NCBI GenBank assembly: GCA_900542315.1
Contig: UQMV01000021.1
Span: 1-34,367, forward strand
Source: an uncultured Collinsella sp.
GTDB taxonomy: Bacteria > Actinomycetota > Coriobacteriia > Coriobacteriales > Coriobacteriaceae
Reading direction: 5' to 3'
DNA length: 34,367 nucleotides
Below are positions 23,301 to 31,102 of this stretch, piece by piece (positions within the stretch are counted from its first letter, which is position 1; every line of letters starts with the position of its first letter). A program made the position numbers and the translations under genes. A model generated the notes under the pieces. The model worked only from the letters and a program-made list of their open reading frames with translations. It made no database searches and was not told the DNA's origin.

Positions 23301-23436
23301 GGAGGCCGGCATCGCCGAGCGCTTGCGCGAACTCGAGGCAGGCAACGTTGCCGCCGTCGACCCGACGTCGACGCAGGCCGCGCATGCCCGCTGCTCGTAT
23401 AACCACGAAGGTACGTTTGTAAGGAGGGACGTGTAG
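20338..23436 (+). CDS. addB: AddB-like nuclease/helicase-fold subunit of a double-strand break repair complex
   Basis: This 1032-residue protein partners AddA in resecting DNA ends for recombination. It is identified by a C-terminal PD-(D/E)XK nuclease (entry helix SASQIEAYSTCPLCWF near residue 715; GGRIDRVDVD near 860; VVIDYKH near 877) and by its place directly before addA. The N-terminal part has helicase-like length but no Walker A motif: where one is expected, the sequence is RAVLLAPSFAEL. So it probably does not hydrolyse ATP. The iron-sulfur staple of AddB is also in doubt: CPLC is present, but near the C-terminus only one Cys remains (ARCSYNHEG). Residues in between are poorly conserved. 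ATG 20338 follows GGAGG. The stop lies three bases before the addA start. Confidence 0.83.
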   Translation: MPVRIYTTNTGTDLSDAEAALLADLVARHGRAVLLAPSFAELDLCRHDAAVAGVSLGVDYKTPASWLRSLWELMGDGRSFVDNMQRQMLFSDMIAHRDDADLQPLSRSQGTVRMLARMARDVLPGVAGTGAERCCGDVCQPDSKSDAEARVFELLSAYASGLDRRDMVEPCEAADIMAGVLADSLPACTSAVCARGTTSFTHGLLELLSAVANNGGEVVVLLAREQAAMREELAAAFDARGVLFEVAPLGEGAAAPQTASKSAAQPTFVEVAGPHARAHAYVDAIDELVKTCEDAAVGGGVATSADPVRVLVVSARAPQLFGELAARLAARHIAAETTEFTAFSQSIAGRQFTALAKLIERMKAADEGTASKTEWWPAPELTDWIYSPLSGADAASARTFDKNTRLSRGKTTTAVKSLLQSVQGQVRGTRKAASDENWFKSVPCVVSDVFQALWRDKPVTALKAMLAVAEALPDRALGGLDGQARRQAETALLRHAIDILMNDARALDVSQAATVPVLDGVRTKVDKRSTAYDYATYEVDRTPRAQVRFVSLADASVLRPGGYDAVLFADVDLDSYPLSHEEGPLATLTAELRRDGVSLEPAALLRVRFGRAMQAASGPVALARVTHDRQARECYPAAVWTELRAHAEAAGAAKPTRVGEGDIIADFDHAAGEGLRRERVTCEAPQHLSDEAIPYLVLRRRDGEGEDAPLVPRLTSASQIEAYSTCPLCWFVSYRVKPQSIDAGFGNMEKGNFVHDVLEHLHARLPQEGMERVTPENLPRAQELLREVFDETLVEHASKRGNEGPLVPLSPVEERQVAEILPQLEGVLAYEAEALTPFAPRYLEFAFNDLNVEYAGWPFGGRIDRVDVDAEKRAVVIDYKHRTGVEEFKLADPTVRDEESGEAAIDDPRWLPPHTQTLIYAQAMRRALGLDTRAALYFSTKGGKPALRGAASAELLEEERGDGRIPGLKKGFPGEGGSMDFDALLDRVEAGIAERLRELEAGNVAAVDPTSTQAAHARCSYNHEGTFVRRDV

Positions 23437-23439
23437 ACC

Positions 23440-26400
23440 ATGGATCTTTCGACCTTGATGCCGCAACAGCTGCAGATCGTCAAGACGCTCGACCGTCCGC
23501 TGTTTGTCTCGGCGGGCGCCGGTTCGGGCAAGACCTTTACCCTCACGCGCCGCATCGTCTACGCGCTCTCGCCCGAATCCGGTCCGTTCGTCGAGCATCT
23601 GGACCAGGTGCTCGCCATCACCTTTACCAAGGACGCCGCGGCCGAGATCCGTGACCGCGTGCGCTGCGCGCTCATCGACGAGGGCATGGACGAGGAGGCC
23701 CTGACCGTCGACGATGCGTGGATCTCGACCATTCACGGCATGTGCTCGCGTATCCTGCGCGCGCACGCGCTGGAGCTGGGCATCGATCCCGAGTTCACGG
23801 TGCTCACCGATACCGACGAGCTTATGGACCAGGCTGTTGAACACGTGCTGGGGCGCGCGACGGCGCCCGATGCCGCGCCCGAGCTCGCGGCATCGCTCAA
23901 AGCCCTCTACGCCTGGTATCCCATGGCGGGCGAGGGCGGTTCCTTTGGCGCCGGTACGACCATCAAGGGTCTGGTGCGCGAGCTGCTGGAGCTGTCGAGC
24001 CAGCTGCCGGGCGGTATGGACGACGTGCGCGTGGCGCGCGGCCAGGCCGATACCTCGGCACTCGCCGATGCCTATCGCGCGGCGCTGGGCGCAAGCAAGG
24101 CCTCGACCGAGAAGGCGCAGGCGGCGCTCGATGCCATCGACGCGTTCGAGGCGAGCGGCAAGACCATGGTCGATGCGGCGCGACTCATGATGTCATGCGC
24201 CATGCCGCGCGCGAGCAAGGCATTCCCTAAGGAGCAGGTCGAGCTGCTCAAGGCCGAGGCCGCCGATGCGTTTATCAATATCGTGCTTGCCTGCGGTGCC
24301 CCGGCGCTCGATGCACTGGTGGGCCTGGCCCGTTCCGTGGAGGCCGAGTATCGCGCGCTGAAGGCTGCCCAGTCCGCCCTCGATAATAACGACCTGCTGC
24401 GTATGGCTTACGAGGCGTTGCGCGATTACCCTGCCATCCGTGCTGCGTACGAGGGCCGCTTTAAGATGGTCATGATCGACGAGTTCCAGGATACCGACCA
24501 GATGCAGGTCGATCTGATCCGTTACCTGACGGGTGCGGGGGAGCGCGCGCTGTGCACCGTGGGCGATGCACAACAGTCCATCTATCGCTTCCGCGGCGCC
24601 GAGGTCGAGGTGTTCCGTCGCCAAGAGCGCAAGGTGGGCGCCCCGGGGACGGCCGAGGCGGCGGCCGTCGTTGGCGCTGCTGCCGACGTCCCTGCTGGCG
24701 AGCTCGTCAAGCTCGTGCGCAACTTCCGCAGCCATGACGAGGTGCTGCGTTACGTGGCACGCGTCTTCGACGGCGATGACGGCGGCCTGATGCAGGGCTT
24801 TTTGGATCTTGAGGCGAGCGACGGCCGCAAGGACACGCTGGTGGCAGACGCCTCGCGTCGCCAGGCCCTCTTTGTTGCCGGCGGCAGTATGCAGGAGCGC
24901 ACGCAGGCCAAGGCCCGTGCGATTGCCGAGCGATTCCGCGCGCTTGCCGATGCCGGCCAGCCCCAGGGCGGCATGGTGCTGCTGCTGGGCCGCATGACCA
25001 ACGCCGACGTCTACGCCCAGGCCTTCCGCGACCAGGGGCTCGACTGCGTCATCGCAGGTGGCTCGGTCTTTGCCCAGGCCGCCGAGGTGCAGACGGTGCG
25101 CGCCCTGGTTTGTGCGCTCGCCAATCCGGCCGATACGGCGCAGGGCCTTATGCCGCTGCTCGCCTCGCCGATGTTTGCGCTCGGCGCCCAGGAGTTCCTG
25201 GCGCTGGCGACCAGGCTCGATAGCGAGACGGGGGAGACCTCGCGCCGGAATATCGACGCGGGCATCATGAGTGATTTCGACGTGCCGGGTTTGCAAGACT
25301 TGCCGCTCGTGACGCGCGCCCGCGAGGTGCTGCGCTATGCGCTTCGTCGTGTGGGTCGCGATTCGTTCGCCGCCATCGCGCGCGACGTGGTCAACGCCTC
25401 CGGCTGGTTTGTGCGTCTGGCACAGCGTGGTCCCGAGGGCAAGGCCATTGCCGCCAACGTGCTCAAGGCGCTCGACGCCGTGGCCGAGGCGGAGGCCGAG
25501 TTCGGCAACTCGCCGCGTTCCATCGCGCTGGCCTTCGACCGCTTCTTGGCGGGCAAGGAGGCCCCGGGTGCCCTCAACGAGGAGGGCGACGGCGCGGTGC
25601 GCATCATGACGGTTCATGCCTCCAAGGGTCTGGAATATCCGGTCGTGGCGGTCGCCGAGTGCTTTGGCGTGCGTAAGTCCTCGGGTGCGGCACAGATGGG
25701 TCGCGTCGAGGGCGGAGCGCAGGTCGTGGCACTGCCGGCACGCTTCGACGGCGTTAAGCTCGCCGATGGTACCTTTGTGAAGGGCGACGACGTCAAAAAG
25801 CAGTTTGAGCATGCGTTTAAGGGTAAGGGCGCGTCGCTATGGTTGCCGCCGGAGCTCATGGAGGACGTCTGCGCGACGGGTTCTCCCGCCGAGGCATTTG
25901 CTCGCCTGCGCAACGACGACCTGCAGCTTTCGCTCGAGGAGCGGGCCCGCTTACTCTACGTTGCCATGACGCGTGCGCGCGAGCTGGTGATCTTGGCGAT
26001 GGATGCCGGCGTGAGCCGTGGCAAGGTGACGGCGCCGACCTTCGACGTCGAGACCGATCTGACTTACGACGTTCTGCGCCGTATTTTGCCGACCGACGCT
26101 CTGGACATGCCGCAGCTCGATGCCGACCGCCTGGTGTTCGACAACTCCCAGCCGGGCGACTACGAGCTCATTTCGCTCGCGGACTTTACCTTTGGCGAGC
26201 AGGCGTTTGAGGCCAATGCTTCACTGGATGCTGAGGGCAGGCTCGTTCGTGGCGATGCGGAGCCGGTGGGTGCCGGTGCAGATGCCCGTGCCGCCGTTCC
26301 TGGTCCTGCCGACCCCAAGCCCGATTCGTTTGAGCTTGTGTATCCCCAGGCAGTGGGCGTGCGCATGGGCATCTGTCCGTATCCGATGCGTGATTCGTAT

Positions 26401-27084
26401 AGCTACTCGTCAATCGCCGCGGCGCTACATGCCGAGGCCGAGGACCGTGCCGCCGAGGCTCGTGTTCCCATGGACGAGGCTGGCGATGATGCAGAGTCGG
26501 ATGGTTCCGAGATGACGGATGCAGACGTGGCCGCCGTTGAGCCCGTCGGCAACCCCATGGCGCTGGGCTCGGCCTTCCACGCTGCCTGCCAGTGGCTCAT
26601 CGAGATGGGTGCCGATGCGCTGCCCGCTGCGCGCGCCGATGCGCTGGCGCGTCTGTGGCGCCTGACGCCGGAGCAGCGCGAGCGCTTCGATGTCGCCCTG
26701 AATCGCTGGCTCAAGTCGGCGGTCCGTGCCGAGCTGCTTGCCTGGCCGTGCGTTCGCGCCGAGGTGCCGTTCTTTTCGCTGGGCTGCGAGGACGAGGACA
26801 TCGCTCGCTACGGTGCATATGCCGAAGGCGCCATCGACGCTTTGGCGACGAACCCGGCGGATTCGTCACGCGCGCTGGTCATCGATTACAAGACGGGCGG
26901 CACGCCGGACGAGACGCCGGAACAGCTGCAGGAGAAGCACGCCCTGCAGGCGCGTGTCTACGCTGATGTTCTACACAAGGCGGGCTTTGAGGCCGTGACC
27001 GTCAAGTTCGTCCGCGTGGAGCAGCCGGATCCAACCATCTTCGTCGAACCCGCCGAACCCCAAGTAGTCACCTACAATCTCTAG
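23440..27084 (+). CDS. addA: AddA-like UvrD-family helicase-nuclease
   Basis: This 1214-residue motor and nuclease subunit unwinds and cuts DNA ends. Superfamily 1 motifs in order are AGAGSGKT (25-32), ITFTKDAAAEI, STIHGMCSRILR, MIDEFQDTD (near 345), VGDAQQSIYRFRGAEVEVF, LVRNFRS, MTVHASKGLEYPVV (near 725) and LLYVAMTRARELVIL (near 840). The C-terminal RecB-like nuclease shows GSAFHAACQWL, EGAIDAL and LVIDYKTGG (near 1147). All catalytic residues look intact. Translation is probably coupled to addB: AAGGAGGG lies inside the end of addB and only three bases separate the genes. A long palindrome follows the stop codon. Confidence 0.93.
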   Translation: MDLSTLMPQQLQIVKTLDRPLFVSAGAGSGKTFTLTRRIVYALSPESGPFVEHLDQVLAITFTKDAAAEIRDRVRCALIDEGMDEEALTVDDAWISTIHGMCSRILRAHALELGIDPEFTVLTDTDELMDQAVEHVLGRATAPDAAPELAASLKALYAWYPMAGEGGSFGAGTTIKGLVRELLELSSQLPGGMDDVRVARGQADTSALADAYRAALGASKASTEKAQAALDAIDAFEASGKTMVDAARLMMSCAMPRASKAFPKEQVELLKAEAADAFINIVLACGAPALDALVGLARSVEAEYRALKAAQSALDNNDLLRMAYEALRDYPAIRAAYEGRFKMVMIDEFQDTDQMQVDLIRYLTGAGERALCTVGDAQQSIYRFRGAEVEVFRRQERKVGAPGTAEAAAVVGAAADVPAGELVKLVRNFRSHDEVLRYVARVFDGDDGGLMQGFLDLEASDGRKDTLVADASRRQALFVAGGSMQERTQAKARAIAERFRALADAGQPQGGMVLLLGRMTNADVYAQAFRDQGLDCVIAGGSVFAQAAEVQTVRALVCALANPADTAQGLMPLLASPMFALGAQEFLALATRLDSETGETSRRNIDAGIMSDFDVPGLQDLPLVTRAREVLRYALRRVGRDSFAAIARDVVNASGWFVRLAQRGPEGKAIAANVLKALDAVAEAEAEFGNSPRSIALAFDRFLAGKEAPGALNEEGDGAVRIMTVHASKGLEYPVVAVAECFGVRKSSGAAQMGRVEGGAQVVALPARFDGVKLADGTFVKGDDVKKQFEHAFKGKGASLWLPPELMEDVCATGSPAEAFARLRNDDLQLSLEERARLLYVAMTRARELVILAMDAGVSRGKVTAPTFDVETDLTYDVLRRILPTDALDMPQLDADRLVFDNSQPGDYELISLADFTFGEQAFEANASLDAEGRLVRGDAEPVGAGADARAAVPGPADPKPDSFELVYPQAVGVRMGICPYPMRDSYSYSSIAAALHAEAEDRAAEARVPMDEAGDDAESDGSEMTDADVAAVEPVGNPMALGSAFHAACQWLIEMGADALPAARADALARLWRLTPEQRERFDVALNRWLKSAVRAELLAWPCVRAEVPFFSLGCEDEDIARYGAYAEGAIDALATNPADSSRALVIDYKTGGTPDETPEQLQEKHALQARVYADVLHKAGFEAVTVKFVRVEQPDPTIFVEPAEPQVVTYNL

Positions 27085-27094
27085 CCCTCAGATA

Positions 27095-27161
27095 ACTTGC
27101 GGTGGAATAGTTCCTGTATCGCGGCCCAGGTGGCCTAAGCGGGAACTATTCCACCGCAACT
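27095..27161. repeat. Long palindrome, TTGCGGTG family, copy 2
   Basis: TTGCGGTGGAATAGTTCC (27097-27114) and its perfect complement (27142-27159) form an 18-bp stem, extended by some wobble pairs inward and one A-T pair after a mismatch outward. The arm start is nearly the same as in the palindrome at 16040-16108, but the inner half (GTTCC against GGGAC) differs on both arms together, so pairing is kept. It begins nine bases after the addA stop. Confidence 0.85.
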
Positions 27162-27260
27162 GCAAGAGGAGCCGTGTGGGTTTGGCTAGGTTCGGGTGCT
27201 GTCCGTGCCGTGGGGTAAAATCGTTCAGTCAGAACACGAACCCGCATCGGAGCTCATCAT

Positions 27261-30200
27261 ATGGCATTCGTCCATCTGCACAACCACACTGTTTTCTCCA
27301 TGCTCGACGGCGCAACCCGTATCCAGGATATGGTCAACCGCGCCGTTGAGCTTGGCATGCCCGCCGTGGCCATTACCGACCACGGCTACATGTACGGCGT
27401 ACCCGACCTGGCGCTGGCCTGCGACGCCGTCAACCATAACACGCCCGAGTACAAGACGTGGAGCCACGACAAGGCCTTCTTGGAAAAGGACCGTCGCGAC
27501 GAGCTGGTGGAGCCCGATCCCGAGGCAAACCCGCGCGAGCATGCCCAGTATGTGAAGGACATGGCCATGTGGGACGAGAAGGGCAACATCGACGAGCTCA
27601 AGCCGCCCCTGGTCATCAAGCCCATCTTTGGCTGCGAGGTCTACTTTACGCCGGACGAGACGCTCGCCCGCGACCACAAGCCCGAGCTCTACCACATGAT
27701 CCTTTTGGCCAAGGACCAGGAGGGTTACGTCAACCTGATGCAGACGGTCTCCGAGGCCGCCGTGCAGGGCTTTTACTACAAGCCCCGTGTGACGCTCGAC
27801 AACCTGCGCCGCCACGCCAAGGGCATGATCTGCACGAGCGCCTGCATCGCCGGCATCATCCCCAAGTACATCGACCGCGGTGACATGGAAGGCGCCATCA
27901 AGTGGGCCGAGACCTTCCGTGACACCTTCGACCCCGGCGACTTTTATATCGAGATCCAGGAACACGGCATTACCACCGACAACGGCCTGACCGACGAGCA
28001 GATGGACCGCACGCTCATCGATATCGCCAAGCAGGTGGGCGTCAAGGTCATCGCCACCAACGACTTCCACTACCTGCGCCGCGAGGACGCGCCCGTGCAG
28101 GACGTCATCATGTGCATCGGCATGAACGCTAAGGTCGACGACCCCAACCGCATGCGCATGACCGGCTCGGAGTTTTACATGAAGACCGAGGAGGAGATGC
28201 GGGCGATGTTCCCGTATTGCCCTGAGGCCTGCGACAACACGCTCGAGATCGCCGACAAGTGCTACGTGGAGCTGGACTGGGACTCCATCATCCTGCCGCG
28301 CTTCCCGCTGCTCGATCCCGGCGAGACGCACGAGAGCCAGTTCCGCCGCGAGTGCGAGAAGGGCCTGCGCCAGCACTATGGTGACGACTGGGCCACGCGC
28401 GAGATCGGTGGCGTCAACATCAAAGAGCGCTTTGAGTACGAATACAAGGTCATTTGCGACAAGGGCTTTGCCGCCTACTTCTTGATCGTTGCCGAGTACG
28501 TGCAATGGGCCAAGGACAACGGCATCGGCGTCGGCCCCGGCCGTGGCTCGGCCGCCGGCGCTATCGTCGCCTACGCCATGAACATCACCGCGTTCGACCC
28601 GCTCGAGAACGGCCTGATGTTCGAGAGGTTCCTGTCCCCGCAGCGTACCGAGATGCCCGATATCGATATGGACTTCGACGATGAGCGGCGCCTCGAGGTC
28701 GTGGAGCACGTTCGCCAGCTCTACGGTCCCGAGAAGGTCACCCACGTCATCACCTACTCGACCATTAAGGCCAAGCAGGCCATTAACGACGCCGCGCGCG
28801 TCCTAGACTACCCGGTCTACATGGGCCAGCGCCTGTCCAAGATGGTCTCGAGCGACCCCAAGGTCAAGCTCAAGCAGGTGCTCGACAAACAACCCGGCAA
28901 AGAAGATCTGTTTAACCCCGATTTTGCCGAGGCCTATAAAAAGGACGACGACGCCCGCCGCATCATCGACACGGCGCTTTCGATCGAGGGCCTCACCCGT
29001 GGCGAGGGCGTGCACGCGTGCGCCGTTCTGATCTGCCGTGACCCCGTCAACGAGCACGTGCCCACTAAGCTCGACACCAAGGGCGGCGTCGAGATTACCC
29101 AGTACGAGGGCCATACCGTTGCCGACATGGGCCTGCTCAAGATGGACTTCCTGGGCCTGCGTACGCTGACGGTTATCTCCAAGGCCAAAGCAAACATCAA
29201 AAAGAACTTCGGCATCGACATCAAAGAGGAAGAGATTCCCTTTGACGACCCCGAGATCTTTAAGCTCATGGGCTCCGGCCACACCGCCGGCGTCTTCCAG
29301 GTCGAGTCCGCCGGCATGACGGCCACGATCAAGAACATGAAGCCCACCGAGTACAAGCACGTCGTGGCATTGATCGCCCTGTACCGCCCGGGCCCGCTGG
29401 GCGCCGGCATGGTTTCGTCCTACATCAACCGTATGAACGGCAAGGAGCCGGCCGTCTCCTACGACGACCGCCTGGACGACATCCTGGGCGAAACCTACGG
29501 CACCATGGTCTACCAGGAGCAGGTTATGCTCATCTCCGTCGAGATGTGCGGCTTCTCCAAGGGCGAATCGGACTCGCGTATCCGTAAGCCCGTGGCTAAG
29601 AAAAAGATCAAGCTGCTCACGTCGACGGTGCTCCACTGGGAGGATGGCTCGGACGAGACCACCTACGACCACTGGATGAACGGCGCTATCAAGAACAACT
29701 ACACGCGCGAGGTCGCCCAGAAGATTTGGGACGATGTTCTCGAGTTCGCATCTTACGCCTTCAACAAGTCGCACTCCGCCGGCTACGCCATTCTGGTTAT
29801 GCAGACGGCGTGGCTCAAGGCGCACTATCCGCACGAGTACATGGCGGCCGTTCTGACGTCCTATACGGGCAAGACCGACAAGATCGTGCACTACGTCTCG
29901 GCATGCCGTCATGACGGCATCCCCGTGCTTTCGCCAGATGTCAACGAGTCCGGTACCGAGTTCACGGCTACCAAGGAGGGCGTGCGCTTTGGCCTGGCCG
30001 GCATCCGCGGCGTGGGTACCGGCGTAGCGCAGGCGATTATCGCCGAGCGCGAGGCGGGCGGCCCGTTTAAGACGCTGCACGACTTTGTCGAGCGCGTGGA
30101 CTCGAGCCAGGCCAACCGCCGCGTGATCGAATCGCTGATCAAGGCAGGTGCCTTCGACTCCACGGGCTATCCGCGCCGCCAGATGATGCACTTTGTGGAC

Positions 30201-31064
30201 AAGAACAACCCCGAGAACATCATCGACGCCGCGATAAAGCGCCAGAAGGACCGCGCGAGCGGCCAGACCTCGTTCTTCGACATGTTTGGTGATGTTGAGG
30301 GCTCGGGTTTCGAGGTCAGCGTGCCCGATCCGGACGGCCAGGAATGGGACCGCCACCTCAAGCTGAGCCAGGAGAAGGAGGTTCTGGGCATCTATGTCTC
30401 GGACCACCCGCTGCGCCCGTTTGAGTATGCGCTCAGCAAAGCGCGCGACTTTTCGTTCTCGCAGATCGACACCGGCTACGAAGTTCAGAATCCTACGGGC
30501 GGCACCATCAACCAGGAGATTCCTGAGGGTAAGGCGCTGTGGTGGGCTGGTATGGTCTCGAGCGTGTCCAAGCGCGTGACCAAAAACGGCGACCCCATGG
30601 GCATCGTGCAGCTCGAGGACATGGAAGGCGAGGCCACGGTCGTGGTGTTCCCCAAGACCTACAAGGAGGCCGAAGGGTACCTGTATGGCGAGGTCGATCC
30701 CGAGACCGGCGCGCAGCTGTCCGATGCGTTTGTGCGCATTAAGGGCAAGCTCGAACGCTCGGACCGCGGCGACCAGATCATCGCGCAGGAGATCGTGCCA
30801 CTTGAGCTTAACGAGGAGAACAACAAGCCCAAGGTGTTTGAGGTCATGGTGCCCAACAGCCGCTTTAGCCAGGGCAATATGGCGCGTCTTGCCACGGTGC
30901 TTACCACCAACCCGGGCGGCGACCGCGTAGAGATCTTTATCGAGCAGGTGGACGGGCGCGTGCTGCGTGCCGAGGTGCCGGCCAAGGTCAACGCACGCTC
31001 GATTCCGCTGCTGGCCGAGGCCAAGGCCATCGTGGGTAACCAAGGCAGAGTGACGGTGATCTAA
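27261..31064 (+). CDS. dnaE: DNA polymerase III subunit alpha
   Basis: This 1267-residue replicative polymerase is of the DnaE1 type. It begins with a PHP domain (FVHLHNHTVFSMLDG; VAITDHGYMYG; IFGCEVYF), followed by the polymerase core with VGPGRGSAAGAIVAYAM (near 425) and the catalytic PDIDMDFDDE (near 466), helix-hairpin-helix segments (FGLAGIRGVGTGVAQAI), and a C-terminal OB domain (MVSSVSKRVTKNGDPMG near 1098). The PHP domain carries about 57 extra residues between ITDHG and IKPIFGCEVY (about residues 57-117), charged and unlike the rest. ATG 27261 follows GGAG at 27249-27252. A possible -10 (TAAAAT, 27216-27221) has no good -35. A SNF2 helicase gene follows after 38 bases. Confidence 0.97.
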   Translation: MAFVHLHNHTVFSMLDGATRIQDMVNRAVELGMPAVAITDHGYMYGVPDLALACDAVNHNTPEYKTWSHDKAFLEKDRRDELVEPDPEANPREHAQYVKDMAMWDEKGNIDELKPPLVIKPIFGCEVYFTPDETLARDHKPELYHMILLAKDQEGYVNLMQTVSEAAVQGFYYKPRVTLDNLRRHAKGMICTSACIAGIIPKYIDRGDMEGAIKWAETFRDTFDPGDFYIEIQEHGITTDNGLTDEQMDRTLIDIAKQVGVKVIATNDFHYLRREDAPVQDVIMCIGMNAKVDDPNRMRMTGSEFYMKTEEEMRAMFPYCPEACDNTLEIADKCYVELDWDSIILPRFPLLDPGETHESQFRRECEKGLRQHYGDDWATREIGGVNIKERFEYEYKVICDKGFAAYFLIVAEYVQWAKDNGIGVGPGRGSAAGAIVAYAMNITAFDPLENGLMFERFLSPQRTEMPDIDMDFDDERRLEVVEHVRQLYGPEKVTHVITYSTIKAKQAINDAARVLDYPVYMGQRLSKMVSSDPKVKLKQVLDKQPGKEDLFNPDFAEAYKKDDDARRIIDTALSIEGLTRGEGVHACAVLICRDPVNEHVPTKLDTKGGVEITQYEGHTVADMGLLKMDFLGLRTLTVISKAKANIKKNFGIDIKEEEIPFDDPEIFKLMGSGHTAGVFQVESAGMTATIKNMKPTEYKHVVALIALYRPGPLGAGMVSSYINRMNGKEPAVSYDDRLDDILGETYGTMVYQEQVMLISVEMCGFSKGESDSRIRKPVAKKKIKLLTSTVLHWEDGSDETTYDHWMNGAIKNNYTREVAQKIWDDVLEFASYAFNKSHSAGYAILVMQTAWLKAHYPHEYMAAVLTSYTGKTDKIVHYVSACRHDGIPVLSPDVNESGTEFTATKEGVRFGLAGIRGVGTGVAQAIIAEREAGGPFKTLHDFVERVDSSQANRRVIESLIKAGAFDSTGYPRRQMMHFVDKNNPENIIDAAIKRQKDRASGQTSFFDMFGDVEGSGFEVSVPDPDGQEWDRHLKLSQEKEVLGIYVSDHPLRPFEYALSKARDFSFSQIDTGYEVQNPTGGTINQEIPEGKALWWAGMVSSVSKRVTKNGDPMGIVQLEDMEGEATVVVFPKTYKEAEGYLYGEVDPETGAQLSDAFVRIKGKLERSDRGDQIIAQEIVPLELNEENNKPKVFEVMVPNSRFSQGNMARLATVLTTNPGGDRVEIFIEQVDGRVLRAEVPAKVNARSIPLLAEAKAIVGNQGRVTVI

Positions 31065-31102
31065 GGGCGACCTTGCTGGTCCGCGCGAGATTGGAGGAAG
31101 TG

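Noticed and set aside
28803..31043. A 746-codon minus-strand frame
   Set aside because: It is a shadow of dnaE. The plus-strand protein is certain.
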